Positions 52,173 through 60,904 of a stretch of 64,000 bases of DNA are shown here, piece after piece. The notes below the pieces were generated by a model, which worked only from the letters and a program-made list of their open reading frames with translations, was not told where the DNA came from and searched no databases. Made by a program: the position numbers and the translations under genes. Each line of letters starts with the position of its first letter. Position 1 is the stretch's first letter. This DNA is from Craurococcus roseus (GTDB lineage Bacteria; Pseudomonadota; Alphaproteobacteria; Acetobacterales; Acetobacteraceae): the NCBI RefSeq assembly GCF_039523795.1, contig NZ_BAAAFZ010000008.1, positions 1 to 64,000 on the forward strand, in the 5' to 3' direction.

Positions 52173-53648
52173 GTGATCCCGTCGGCGCAGCGCCCGGTCG
52201 CTGACCTGTTGCGCCGGCTCGCCGGCGGCGCCGCGCCGATCGAGACCCACATCTCCGCCGTCTTCGTCGGACCCGACACGGTCCTCAAGCTCAAGAAGGC
52301 GGTCGACCTCGGGTTCTTGGACTTCACCACGCTCGCCGCCCGCGAGCGGTTCACGCGGCGAGAGTTGGAAGTGAACAAGCCTTTCGCGCCGGAGCTTTAC
52401 CGGGACGTGGTCCCGGTCACGCGGGCGCCGGACGGGCGGCTGGAACTCGGCGGCGGCGGCGAGGCGGTGGATTGGGCGCTGCGCATGGCGCCGGTGCCGG
52501 CGCGAGATTTCCTCGACGCGGCAGCGGCGCGCGGCGGACTGACGCCGGAACTCCTGGACGGGATGGCCGACGCGGTCGGCGCCATGCACGCGGCCCTCGC
52601 GCCCGTGGCGGGGGTGGACTCGGCCGCGGCCATGACCGCGGCAGCGGAGGGCACGCGCCGCGCGGCGCTGGCCGCCGGGTTGCCCGCCGACCGGGTGGTC
52701 GCTTGGTCCTCGGCGATGGCGGCGGCGCTGCGCGAGCGGGCCCCGTTGCTCGCGGCGCGGGCCGCCGCCGGGCGGGTGCGCCGGTGCCACGGCGACCTGC
52801 ACCTGAAGAACCTGTGCCTCTGGCGCGGACGGGTGACGCCGTTCGATGCGCTGGAGTTCGACGAGGCGCTGGCCACGATCGACACCGGTTACGACCTCGC
52901 CTTCCTGCTGATGGACCTTTGGCACCGCCTCGGCCGCGCGGCGGCGAACCGCGCGCTCAACCGCTACGTGGCGCGCACCGGCGACGCCGGCTTGGTGGGC
53001 GCGCTGCCGCTCTGGCTCTCGCTCCGCGCCGCGGTCAGGGCGCACGCGGAGGGCGGCGCGGCGGGGCTGGGCTATTTCGCGTCGGCCGAAGCGGTGCTGC
53101 CGCGTCCGCCCCCGCCGCCCGGCTTGGTGGCGGTCGGCGGCCTGCCCGGCACCGGCAAGAGCCGCCTCGCCCGCGCCCTTGCGCCCGATCTCGGGGCCGT
53201 CCCGGGGGCGCTGGTGTTGCGTTCCGACGAGATCCGCAAGCGCCGGCACGGCGTGGCGCCCGAGGAGCGGCTGCCGGCCTCGGCCTACGCGCCGGCGGAG
53301 AACGCGGCCGTCTTCGCCGAACTCGCGGCCCTGGCCGGCGAGGCTTTGCGCGGCGGGCACGCGGTCGTGGCCGACGCCGCCTTCCTCCGCCCGGAGGAAC
53401 GGGCCGCCATCGAAGCCGCGGCACCGGCCGGCGTGCCCTTCCGGGGGTTTTGGCTAAAGGCCCCTCTGGATGTGCTGCGGGCCAGGGTGGAGGCGCGCAG
53501 GGGCGACGCTTCCGACGCCACCGTGGCCGTGTTGGAGGCGGCGGCGGGGCGCGATCCCGGCCCGGTCTCCTGGCACGCCTTGGACGCGGCGGCGGACCCG
53601 GTTACGGCGGCCCGCGCGCTCTTGCGGGCGTCCGCGGTCGTTCCGTGA
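52173..53648 (+). CDS. Bifunctional aminoglycoside phosphotransferase-like / P-loop kinase
   Basis: 491 residues from a GTG start. The N-terminal half is an APH-type kinase: KLKKAVDLGFLDFTTLAAR, RRCHGDLHLKNLCLWRGRVTPFD (catalytic loop), and EFDEALATIDTGYDLAFLLMD. The C-terminal about 170 residues form a second nucleotide-binding domain with Walker A GGLPGTGKSRLARAL. Proteins of this two-domain layout are widespread and called bifunctional APH/ATP-binding proteins; their substrates are unknown, and resistance should not be assumed. Gap to pdxH 18 bases, to the stress-protein gene 38 bases. Confidence 0.88.
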   Translation: MIPSAQRPVADLLRRLAGGAAPIETHISAVFVGPDTVLKLKKAVDLGFLDFTTLAARERFTRRELEVNKPFAPELYRDVVPVTRAPDGRLELGGGGEAVDWALRMAPVPARDFLDAAAARGGLTPELLDGMADAVGAMHAALAPVAGVDSAAAMTAAAEGTRRAALAAGLPADRVVAWSSAMAAALRERAPLLAARAAAGRVRRCHGDLHLKNLCLWRGRVTPFDALEFDEALATIDTGYDLAFLLMDLWHRLGRAAANRALNRYVARTGDAGLVGALPLWLSLRAAVRAHAEGGAAGLGYFASAEAVLPRPPPPPGLVAVGGLPGTGKSRLARALAPDLGAVPGALVLRSDEIRKRRHGVAPEERLPASAYAPAENAAVFAELAALAGEALRGGHAVVADAAFLRPEERAAIEAAAPAGVPFRGFWLKAPLDVLRARVEARRGDASDATVAVLEAAAGRDPGPVSWHALDAAADPVTAARALLRASAVVP

Positions 53649-53686
53649 TAGGGTGGCGGGAATCCGCGCCCTAGGGAGAGTGCGCC

Positions 53687-54565
53687 ATGGCCTATCGTCG
53701 CCTGCTGCTGCCGCTCACCGGCACCGCCGCCGGTGAAGCCGCCCTCGCCACAGCCCTCATCACCGCCAGATTGTGGAACGCGCACGTCCATTGCCTGCAC
53801 GTGCGCGTGGACGCGCGTGACGTGGCGCCGCTCGCGGGCGAGGGCCTGTCCGGCGCCATGATTGAGGAGATGATGGCCGCCACCGAGCGCGAGAGCGGCG
53901 AGCGCGCCAGCCGGGTCCGCGACCTGTTCCAGCGCGTGACCGGCGCCGTGGGCGGCATCACGCTCGCCGACAGCGCCGAAACCGCGCTCAAGACCGACGG
54001 CCCCACCCTCTCCTTCGAGTCGATCGCCGGCCGGGAGGAGGACGTGGTGGCGCAGCAGTCCCGCCTCTACGACATGGCGGTGGTGCCGCACCCGGAGGCG
54101 GACGAGGACGTGTCCTCCTCGGACGCGCTGCACGCCGTGCTGTTCGACAGCGGCCGCCCGGTGCTGATCGCGCCGCGCGAGGCGCCCACCTCGGTCGGCA
54201 CACGCATCTGCTGCGCCTGGAACGGCACCGCCGAGAGCGCCGCGGCGATCGCGGCAGCCCTGCCCTTCCTGCACCACGCGGGCGCGGTGCGCCTGCTCTA
54301 CGCCGACGAGTACCAGCGCCGCGGCCCCTCCGTGGAGGGCATCCGCGCCTACCTTCGTTGGCATGAGATCGAGGCCGAGACGCAGCTCTTCAAGCCGCAG
54401 ACTAAGGACGTGGGCGCGGGCCTGCTCGGCGCGGCGCGGGACTTCGGCGCCGACCTCTTGTGCATGGGCGCCTACAGCCACTCCCGCCTGCGGCAGCTCA
54501 TCTTAGGCGGCGTGACCCGGCACGTGCTGGAGAACTCGGACATGCCCGTGCTGATGTGCCGCTGA
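53687..54565 (+). CDS. Universal stress protein with two UspA-like domains
   Basis: 292 residues. The first half opens YRRLLLPLTGTAAGEAALATALITARLWNA. The second half ends with the UspA ATP-loop pattern GAYSHSRLRQLILGGVTRHVLENS, preceded by RICCAWNGTAESAAAIAAAL as its opening strand and helix. Only the second copy keeps the clear Gly-rich loop. Such proteins respond to starvation or oxidative stress. It converges with the potC-type gene (15-base gap). Confidence 0.88.
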   Translation: MAYRRLLLPLTGTAAGEAALATALITARLWNAHVHCLHVRVDARDVAPLAGEGLSGAMIEEMMAATERESGERASRVRDLFQRVTGAVGGITLADSAETALKTDGPTLSFESIAGREEDVVAQQSRLYDMAVVPHPEADEDVSSSDALHAVLFDSGRPVLIAPREAPTSVGTRICCAWNGTAESAAAIAAALPFLHHAGAVRLLYADEYQRRGPSVEGIRAYLRWHEIEAETQLFKPQTKDVGAGLLGAARDFGADLLCMGAYSHSRLRQLILGGVTRHVLENSDMPVLMCR

Positions 54566-54580
54566 CGGGCGCCGGGCGGG

Positions 54581-55465
54581 TCAGCGCGAGGCGGAGCGCC
54601 TCGCCCGCCGCGCCAGGGCGTGGGCCGCAAAGGCGACCGTGATGACCAGCGCCGAGACGCCGGTGGTGAGCGAGCCCAGCGCGTAGATTTCCGGCGTCGT
54701 TGCCGTGGTGGTCAGGCCCTGCAACTCGAGCGGCAGCGTGTTGGCCTCGCCCATCGCTTGCGAGGAACGGGCGATCTCGTCCCAGGACAAGGTAAAGCCG
54801 AACAGCGCCACGCCGACGAGGCTCGGCGCGACCAGCGGCAGCACGGCGTGCCGGAACACGCCCCAGGGCGAGGCGCCGAGGTCGCGCGCCGCTTCCTCCA
54901 CCTCCACGGGAAAGCGGTTGAACACCGCGAACATGATCAGCAGGCCGAAGGGCAGCGTCCAGGTGAGGTGGGCGCCGAGGCCCGAGGTGAACAGCCCCAT
55001 GGCCGTGGTGTGGTCCTCGGCGCCGAGCCACGTGGGAAGGCGGCCGGCCTCCGCCAGCGCGCGGATGGCGTCGTCCAGTATGCGGAATTGGAGGGCGATG
55101 CCGAGCGAGACCGCGATCGAGGGCACGATGAGGCTCGCCACGGTGAGCTGGAACAGCGCGCCCTCCCCGCGGAACCGGCGCCGGAAGGCGTAGCCGCCGA
55201 GCAGCGCCACCGCAGTGGTCAGCGCCATCACCACGAGGCCGAGGCGGAGCGAGCGGCCGAAGGCGGCCCAGATGTCCACCACGCCGGCGCCGGCGAACAG
55301 CCGTTCGTACCAGTGGAAAGAGAAGCCGCTCATGGGGAAGGTCAGGCCGCCTTCCGGGCCCTGGAAGGACAGGACCAGGATGGTCAGCGTCGGGCCGTAG
55401 AGGAAGATGACGAACGCCACGAACACAGCGCCGAGCCACCAGCGGGAGGCGCCGCCTCCCGTCAC
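54581..55465 (-). CDS. potC: ABC transporter permease, PotC type
   Basis: 294 residues from a GTG at 55465 whose codon overlaps the upstream permease stop by 4 bases (GTGA). Six membrane helices are expected, beginning WWLGAVFVAFVIFLYGPTLTILVLSF. The EAA loop is VEEAARDLGASPWGVFRHAVLPLVAPSL. With PotB and PotA it imports a solute delivered by the adjacent binding protein. The polyamine label is by family resemblance only; the substrate is unproven. Confidence 0.88.
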   Translation of the reverse strand: MTGGGASRWWLGAVFVAFVIFLYGPTLTILVLSFQGPEGGLTFPMSGFSFHWYERLFAGAGVVDIWAAFGRSLRLGLVVMALTTAVALLGGYAFRRRFRGEGALFQLTVASLIVPSIAVSLGIALQFRILDDAIRALAEAGRLPTWLGAEDHTTAMGLFTSGLGAHLTWTLPFGLLIMFAVFNRFPVEVEEAARDLGASPWGVFRHAVLPLVAPSLVGVALFGFTLSWDEIARSSQAMGEANTLPLELQGLTTTATTPEIYALGSLTTGVSALVITVAFAAHALARRARRSASR

Positions 55466-56439
55466 AGCTCGCGCCGCACGTCCACGAGGCGCGTGAGCGC
55501 CGCGATCATCATCAGCACCACCGCCAGCAGCACCACGGACTGCGCGGCGGCCGCCGGGAATTGGAGGTAGGCGGCGTGGGTCTGGATCGCCTTGCCCACG
55601 GAGGCGATCTGCTGGCCGCCCATGACGCCGACCGTGACGAAATCGCCCATCACCAGCGTCCCCACGAAAATGGCGCCGATCGCCAGTCCCGGCTTGGCCA
55701 GCGGCAGGACCACGTGGAGCACGATCTGCCGACCGGAAGCGCCGGCGTCGCGCGCCGCTTCCAGGAGGCGCCGGTCGATGCGCATCAGGCTGTTGAACAC
55801 CGGCACCACCACGAACAGCGTGTAGAGGTGGACGAAGGCCAGCACCACGGCGAACTCGGAATAGAGCAGCCAGTCCAGCGGCCGGTCCACGACGCCGGCG
55901 CCGAGCAGCGCCCGGTTCACCGCGCCCTCGCGGCCGAGCAGCGGTATCCAGGAGATCATCCGGATCACGTTGGAGGTGAGGAAGGGCGCGGTGCAGAGCA
56001 GGAACAGCGCGGTGCGCATGGCGTCCGAACGGACGTGGAAGGCTAGGAAGTAGGCGACGGCGAAGCCGAGCGGGAGGGTGGCGGCGAGGGTGAGCGCGCA
56101 AAGGCGGAAGGTCGAAAGGTAAGTGCGGAGCGTGGCGCAGGCGCCGCTGCCGGACACGCAGCCCTCGAACATCTCGCGGTAGTTCCGCAGCGTGACGTCG
56201 GGGACGAGGGTGAACTCGGTGTAGTCCCAAAGGCTGACGGCGGCCGTGACGAGCAGCGGCAGGACCAGGAACAGCAGCAGCACGAGGGCGAGCGGGGCGG
56301 CTTGGAGATACGGCGCCACGCCCGCGCCGGCGCCCCCCGGCCGGGGCTGCGCCGCCGCAGCCACCGCTGAGGCAGGGGGCGTGGCGGTGTCGAGTAGCGC
56401 CGCCGCGCCGAGGGCCGCGTCAGGCCGCGATGAACTCAT
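55462..56439 (-). CDS. potB: ABC transporter permease, PotB type
   Basis: 325 residues. An unusually long Ala/Pro-rich cytosolic leader (about 45 residues) precedes the first helix APLALVLLLFLVLPLLVTAAVSLW. The EAA loop is LLEAARDAGASGRQIVLHVVLPLAKPGLA. It pairs with the PotC-type permease. The ATG at 56439 lies inside the 3' end of the binding-protein gene (20-base overlap), which supports one operon. Confidence 0.88.
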   Translation of the reverse strand: MSSSRPDAALGAAALLDTATPPASAVAAAAQPRPGGAGAGVAPYLQAAPLALVLLLFLVLPLLVTAAVSLWDYTEFTLVPDVTLRNYREMFEGCVSGSGACATLRTYLSTFRLCALTLAATLPLGFAVAYFLAFHVRSDAMRTALFLLCTAPFLTSNVIRMISWIPLLGREGAVNRALLGAGVVDRPLDWLLYSEFAVVLAFVHLYTLFVVVPVFNSLMRIDRRLLEAARDAGASGRQIVLHVVLPLAKPGLAIGAIFVGTLVMGDFVTVGVMGGQQIASVGKAIQTHAAYLQFPAAAAQSVVLLAVVLMMIAALTRLVDVRREL

Positions 56440-57694
56440 TCCATTTCCTGACCATGTAGTCGTTCTCGTCCATCACCGCGTTCCAGCAGGCGACCGAGCC
56501 CATGCGCTGCTCGAAGCTGCCGCCGTCACGCACCGCGCCGGCTTTCTCCATCACGGTGCCGTCCGGGGCGCGGATGTCCTTTTCGGCCGGCTTGCCTTCC
56601 ATCCAGAAGGCCCACTCGTAGGGCTCCATGTGCTTCTGCGCCGTGGACAGCACCGCCGAGTAGTAGCCCTGCCGGTTCAGGAACGCCCCGGCCCAGCCGG
56701 ACAGGAACCAGTTGATGAACTCGTAGCCGGCATCGAGGCGGCGGCCGGTGGTGGTGCGCGGCATGCCCATGCCCTGCGCCCAGGCCCGGTAGCCCTCCTT
56801 CAACGGCTGGTACACGCAGGGCACGCCCATGGAGCGCACCTTGGTGACGGCGGGCGACCACATGGACTGGATCACCACCTCGCCGGAGGCCATGAGATTC
56901 ACGCTCTCGTTGAAGTCGCGCCAGAAGGCGCGGAACTGGCCGGCGCGCTTGGCCTCCGTCAACGCCGCCATGGTGAGGTCGATCTCGGCCCGCGTCATGT
57001 TGCCTTTGTCGGCGTAGCGGTGGCGGCCCGTGGCCTCCACGGCCATCGCCGCGTCCATGATGCCGATCGCGGGCACGTTCAGGATGGAAGCCCGGCCCCG
57101 GAACTCCGGGTTCAGCAGTTCGGCCCAGGACTCGATCGGGCGGTTGATGCGGTCCGGCCGGATGCCGAGCGTGTCGGCGTTGTAGACGGTGGGGATGAGG
57201 GTCAGCCACTCCGTCGGCGAAGCGGCGAAATTCTTCGACTCGCGGCCTTCGAGGTAGAGGATCTTCCACGGCGCGAGGCCCTGGGAACCGAGCTTGCGCC
57301 CGCCCGCTTCGCCGCGCGTCAGCACCGGCGTGATCTCCTCCGCGAGCTTGATGCGCTTGGCGTCCAGGCCGACGATGTTGCCCGTCGGCAGGACGCGCCG
57401 CGCCATCCAGAGCTCGAGGTCCATCACGTCGAAGCTGTTGGGCTGCGTCACGGCGCGGCGCACCACGTCGTCCGAGGTGACGGCGATGTACTCGAGGTTG
57501 ACGCCGAGGTCCTCGCGGACCCTGTCCTTGATGCCCTGGTGCTGGTTCACCGCCGTGCCCAGGAAGCGCAGCGTCACCGGCCCTTGGGCGTGGACGGCGG
57601 GCGCTGCCAACGCCCCCGCCGCGGCGGCCGCCCCGCCCAGCAGCGCGCCCCGCCGCGTCACCACGGCCCCGCCACTTCCAGCACGTCCCGCCAT
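56420..57694 (-). CDS. potD: ABC transporter substrate-binding protein, PotD/extracellular family 1
   Basis: 424 residues, longer than enteric PotD (about 348). A twin-arginine signal (VVTRRGALLGGAAAAAGALAAPAVHAQ) precedes the mature part. VTLRFLGTAVNQHQGIKDRVREDLGVNLEYIAVTSDDVVRRA, SMWSPAVTKVRSMGVPCVYQPLKEG and DAGYEFINWFLSGWAGAFLNRQGY match the spermidine/putrescine-like receptor pattern. It has an extended C-terminus. The ATG has GGAGGAGGGG upstream. The ligand is unknown; the neighbouring uracil-catabolism genes make a nitrogenous solute plausible. Confidence 0.87.
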   Translation of the reverse strand: MAGRAGSGGAVVTRRGALLGGAAAAAGALAAPAVHAQGPVTLRFLGTAVNQHQGIKDRVREDLGVNLEYIAVTSDDVVRRAVTQPNSFDVMDLELWMARRVLPTGNIVGLDAKRIKLAEEITPVLTRGEAGGRKLGSQGLAPWKILYLEGRESKNFAASPTEWLTLIPTVYNADTLGIRPDRINRPIESWAELLNPEFRGRASILNVPAIGIMDAAMAVEATGRHRYADKGNMTRAEIDLTMAALTEAKRAGQFRAFWRDFNESVNLMASGEVVIQSMWSPAVTKVRSMGVPCVYQPLKEGYRAWAQGMGMPRTTTGRRLDAGYEFINWFLSGWAGAFLNRQGYYSAVLSTAQKHMEPYEWAFWMEGKPAEKDIRAPDGTVMEKAGAVRDGGSFEQRMGSVACWNAVMDENDYMVRKWNEFIAA

Positions 57695-57720
57695 GCTCCC
57701 CTCCTCCGTCCCGTCCGTCG

Positions 57721-58767
57721 CTATTCGCCGGCCGCGAGCGGGCGCGCGTCCGCCCCGGCCCAGGTCAGCCCCACGCGGTCGCCGGGCGCGACCGCGCGCG
57801 CGCGGTACTCCGCCTCGTCCAGCAGCGCCGTGAGCTCGTCCGCGCCATCGGCGGAGAGCGTCAGGGCGAAGCCGGTGCCGGTGTACTCCACGGCGCGCAC
57901 CACGGCCGGCAGCGCGCCCGGGGCGTCCGGCGGCGCGAGATGCGTGCGGTCCGAGCGCACGGCGACCGGCCGCCCGTCGGCGCCCGCGACCACGTTGTGG
58001 CCGCTCATGAAGCGGGCGGCGAAGGCGGTGCGAGGGCGGTCGAACAGGTCTTCGGGCGCGCCCTGCTGCTCGATCCGGCCGGCCCGCATAAGCACGACCA
58101 GGTCGGCGAGCGCCAGGGCCTCGTCCTGCGAATGGGTGACGTGGACGAAGGTGATGCCGAGGTCGCGGTTGAGGCGCTTCAGCTCGGCGCGCACGCGGCC
58201 GCGGAGGAAGGGGTCCAGCGCCGAGAGCGGCTCGTCCAGCAGCAGCGCCGAAGGGTTGGTGACGAGCGCTCGGGCCAGCGCCACGCGCTGCTGCTGGCCG
58301 CCTGAGAGCTGCGCGGGCAAGCGGTCCGCGTAGGCGTCCATGTGGACGAGCGCGAGCATCTCCAGCGCGCGGGCGCGGCGCTCGGCCTTCCCGACGCCGC
58401 GCATGCGGAGTCCGAAGGCCGCGTTGTCGAGGGCGGACAGGTGCGGGAACAGCGCGTAGGATTGGAACATCATCGCCGTGCCGCGGCGGGCCGGCGGCAG
58501 GTTCGTGACGTTGGCGCCGTCCAGCACCACGTCGCCCTCGCTCGGCGCCTCGTGGCCGGCGAGCATGCGCAGCGTGGTGGTCTTGCCGCAGCCGGACGGG
58601 CCGAGCAGGCAGCAATAGCTGCCGGCCGGGATGCGCAGGTCCAACGCGTCCACCGCCGTCGCCGCGCCGAAGCGCTTGGTGACCGCCGCGAACTCGACGG
58701 CGCCGCGCCGCGCGACGCTGCCCGCGGCGCTGGCTTCAGCCGTCCGGCGTTGCAGGGGCGCGTTAAT
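57721..58767 (-). CDS. potA: ABC transporter ATPase, PotA type, with non-canonical start
   Basis: The ATPase core is complete: Walker A LLGPSGCGKTTTLRMLAG, Q-loop FQSYALFPHLSALDN, signature LSGGQQQRVALARA, Walker B ALLLDEPLSALD, H-loop THSQDEAL, and a C-terminal regulatory domain. The first in-frame ATG/GTG/TTG is a GTG at 58653, but that omits the conserved opening VEFAAVTKRFGAATAVDALDL, which is encoded directly upstream in frame. Before it no standard start exists until a stop; an ATT at 58765-58767, seven bases after GGGAG (58775-58779), is the best candidate, giving 348 residues. Alternatively a CTG, or a sequencing error. Confidence 0.85.
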   Translation of the reverse strand: MNAPLQRRTAEASAAGSVARRGAVEFAAVTKRFGAATAVDALDLRIPAGSYCCLLGPSGCGKTTTLRMLAGHEAPSEGDVVLDGANVTNLPPARRGTAMMFQSYALFPHLSALDNAAFGLRMRGVGKAERRARALEMLALVHMDAYADRLPAQLSGGQQQRVALARALVTNPSALLLDEPLSALDPFLRGRVRAELKRLNRDLGITFVHVTHSQDEALALADLVVLMRAGRIEQQGAPEDLFDRPRTAFAARFMSGHNVVAGADGRPVAVRSDRTHLAPPDAPGALPAVVRAVEYTGTGFALTLSADGADELTALLDEAEYRARAVAPGDRVGLTWAGADARPLAAGE

Positions 58768-59004
58768 GCCGCGGCTCCCGCCGCGCCGGCGCCACTGCCG
58801 CGACGCCCCGCCGCACGTCCAATCCGGGCCGCGCCGAAAGACCGATGTTCATCCCCTTCCCCGCGCGGGAGCTTTCGTCCGCGCCGATGTAGCGTCCCGA
58901 TGTTGCACGAAGCGTGCCAGCGTGGCGAGGGCGCCGGGCGCGCCGCGGACGCGTCGCGCGTGCCGCCGGCGTGGGCAGCGGGGCCGCCTTTTTGGGCTCG
59001 GCCG
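58768..59004. other. 237-base gap, upp to potA
   Basis: Same-strand intergenic region containing the ribosome site for the proposed ATT start (58775-58779). No gene seen. It may contain an internal promoter for the transporter genes. Confidence 0.35.
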
Positions 59005-59652
59005 CTACTTCGTGCCGTACAGCCGGTCCCCGGCGTCGCCGAGGCCGGGGCGGATGTAGGCGTGGTCGTCGAGGCAGCGGTCCACGGCGCAGGTGAAGAC
59101 CGGGACTTCAGGGTGCGCCTCCGCCATTATGGAGAGGCCCTCGGGCGCGGCGAGGAGGCAGGCGAAGCTGATCTGCTCGGCGCCGGCCTGCTTGACGCGC
59201 TCCACCGCCGCCGCGGCGGAGTGGCCGGTGGCGAGCATCGGATCCACGACCACCGCCAAGCGGCTGCGCACGTCCTCCGGCAACTTGAGGTAGTATTCGA
59301 CGGGCGCCAGCGTCGTGGGGTCGCGGTACAGGCCGATATGGCCGACACGGGCCGAGGGCACGAGGTCCAGCATGCCTTCCAAGATGCCGTCGCCGGCGCG
59401 CAGGATCGAAACGAAGCAGAGCTTCTTGCCCGAGAGGATCGGCGAATCCATCGGCTCCAGCGGCGTTTCGATGCGCCGGGTCTCCAGCGGCAGGTCGCGG
59501 GTGACCTCGTAGGCCATCAACAGGCTGATCTCGCGCGCGAGGCGGCGGAACTCGCCGGTGGAGGTTTCGCGCTGGCGGAGCAGCGTCAGCTTGTGCTGCA
59601 CCAGCGGGTGCCCGACGACGGTGAGGCGCGGGTGCAGGTTCGCGGTCGTCAT
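59005..59652 (-). CDS. upp: Uracil phosphoribosyltransferase
   Basis: 215 residues. Signatures are HPLVQHKLTLLRQRETSTGEFRRL, RAGDGILEGMLDLVPSARVGHIGLYRD, the PRPP loop VVVDPMLATGHSAAAAVERVK, and the uracil pocket end DRCLDDHAYIRPGLGDAGDRLYGTK. It makes UMP from uracil and PRPP. It sits 13 bases after urc4, so besides salvage it is probably the URC6-equivalent first step of the uracil-degradation route encoded by this operon. Confidence 0.95.
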   Translation of the reverse strand: MTTANLHPRLTVVGHPLVQHKLTLLRQRETSTGEFRRLAREISLLMAYEVTRDLPLETRRIETPLEPMDSPILSGKKLCFVSILRAGDGILEGMLDLVPSARVGHIGLYRDPTTLAPVEYYLKLPEDVRSRLAVVVDPMLATGHSAAAAVERVKQAGAEQISFACLLAAPEGLSIMAEAHPEVPVFTCAVDRCLDDHAYIRPGLGDAGDRLYGTK

Positions 59653-59665
59653 CGCGCTGGGTCCT

Positions 59666-60904
59666 TCAGAACACGGTGCCGTCGCTTACGACGCGGAGCG
59701 GCGGGCCGCCACCCGGCCGCAATTCGGCGGCGATACGGCGGCCGGCCGCCCAGGTGCCGCCCTCCAGGATGCGCGCCAAGGGCATGTCGGGGCGGCCGAG
59801 GCGGGCGCGGACGCGCCCGGCCAAGCGGTCCAGCAGCGCGACGGTCAGGGCGCGCCACTCCACCACGGCCTCGTGCCCGACGGGCAGCGGCGCCGCGGCG
59901 AGCGGGGGGTCGCGTAGGGACAGCACGCCAAGGTCGAGCAGGAGACCGCCGTTGCGGTACTCGGGCAGGCCGGTGAGGTCGTCGAGGCCGGAAACGGGGA
60001 CGCCCGCGTCCTCGAACACTTCCACCAGCGAGTAGGCGAGCCACTGCGACAGCTTGTGGAAGGGGACCAGGCCGGCCGCCGGTCCTCCGGGCGCGGCCAG
60101 GGAATGACGCCACACGTCGCCGAGGCCGATGCCACCGAGCACGAGGCGCCCCGGCCAGATGGGACCGAAGCCGTCGAGCACGGCTGCCAGGATGGCGCGT
60201 GCTGGCAGGCCGCCGGCGCCCGCTTGGCCGAGCAGGCGGTCGTAGAGGCCGCCGATGCGCGGCGGCCCGGCGCCGAACAGGTCGGGGCGCGCCCGGAGCG
60301 CCGCGCCCAGGTTGCGCATCAGCGCCGCGCGGCCTTCCAAGCCCTCCAAAGGGTTGCCGGGTCCGGCCTGGAAGGCGCGGCCGAGCGCCGCCGCGTCCAG
60401 CCGAGCGAGGCCGTCGGCGTCGGCCCGCAACGGGCGCCGGACCGGGTCGCCGGAGAACAGGCCGGCGCGGAAGGCGTCGAAGCTGGCGATGGCCAAGCCC
60501 TCGGAACGTCCGAGGACGGCGCCCGTGGCGGGCTCCGTGTAGGACCACGCGGCGCCCGCGCCGGCGTCGAGCAGCACGCTGACGACGCAGAGTTCGACGC
60601 GCATCCGCGCTATCTCGGCCGGCTCCCGGCCGCGGAGGCCGGCGGCGAGTCCGCCCCAGCGGTCGCGCCCGCCCGCCGCGAAGTGGCGCCAGCGCGCGTG
60701 GTAGGGGATGGCGAGGTCCGGGTGGCGCGTCCGGATGGTGTCCACCACGTAGTCGGCGGCCGCGTCCAGCCGCTCGGGCCGGAGCGCGAAGTGCGGCAGC
60801 CGGTCGGCTTCGGCCAGCGCCAGCAGGGCGTGGCACCGCTCGCGGATCGTCTCCGGGCGGCGCAGCAGCGCGACGGCGGCCGCCGCGTCAGCCGAGGAGG
60901 CCAC
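59666..60904 (-). CDS. urc4: URC4/Urg3 family protein (DUF1688), uracil catabolism
   Basis: 412 residues, typical for DUF1688. Recognisable segments: AADYVVDTIRTRHPDLAIPYHARWRHFAAGG, VVSVLLDAGAGAAWSYTEP, SFDAFRAGLFSG, FHKLSQWLAYSLVEVFEDAGV, DDLTGLPEYRNGGLLLDLGVL and HEAVVEWRALTVALLDRLA. In yeast, URC4 is required for use of uracil as nitrogen source; its chemistry is not settled, with a role in opening or cleaving the nucleotide suggested. It overlaps urc1 by 17 bases. The assignment is from family pattern and its fixed company with urc1 and upp. Confidence 0.9.
   Translation of the reverse strand: MASSADAAAAVALLRRPETIRERCHALLALAEADRLPHFALRPERLDAAADYVVDTIRTRHPDLAIPYHARWRHFAAGGRDRWGGLAAGLRGREPAEIARMRVELCVVSVLLDAGAGAAWSYTEPATGAVLGRSEGLAIASFDAFRAGLFSGDPVRRPLRADADGLARLDAAALGRAFQAGPGNPLEGLEGRAALMRNLGAALRARPDLFGAGPPRIGGLYDRLLGQAGAGGLPARAILAAVLDGFGPIWPGRLVLGGIGLGDVWRHSLAAPGGPAAGLVPFHKLSQWLAYSLVEVFEDAGVPVSGLDDLTGLPEYRNGGLLLDLGVLSLRDPPLAAAPLPVGHEAVVEWRALTVALLDRLAGRVRARLGRPDMPLARILEGGTWAAGRRIAAELRPGGGPPLRVVSDGTVF

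Noticed and set aside
52173..53648. Aminoglycoside resistance gene
   Set aside because: The APH-like domain is fused to a P-loop kinase domain, an architecture not tied to drug resistance; substrate unknown.
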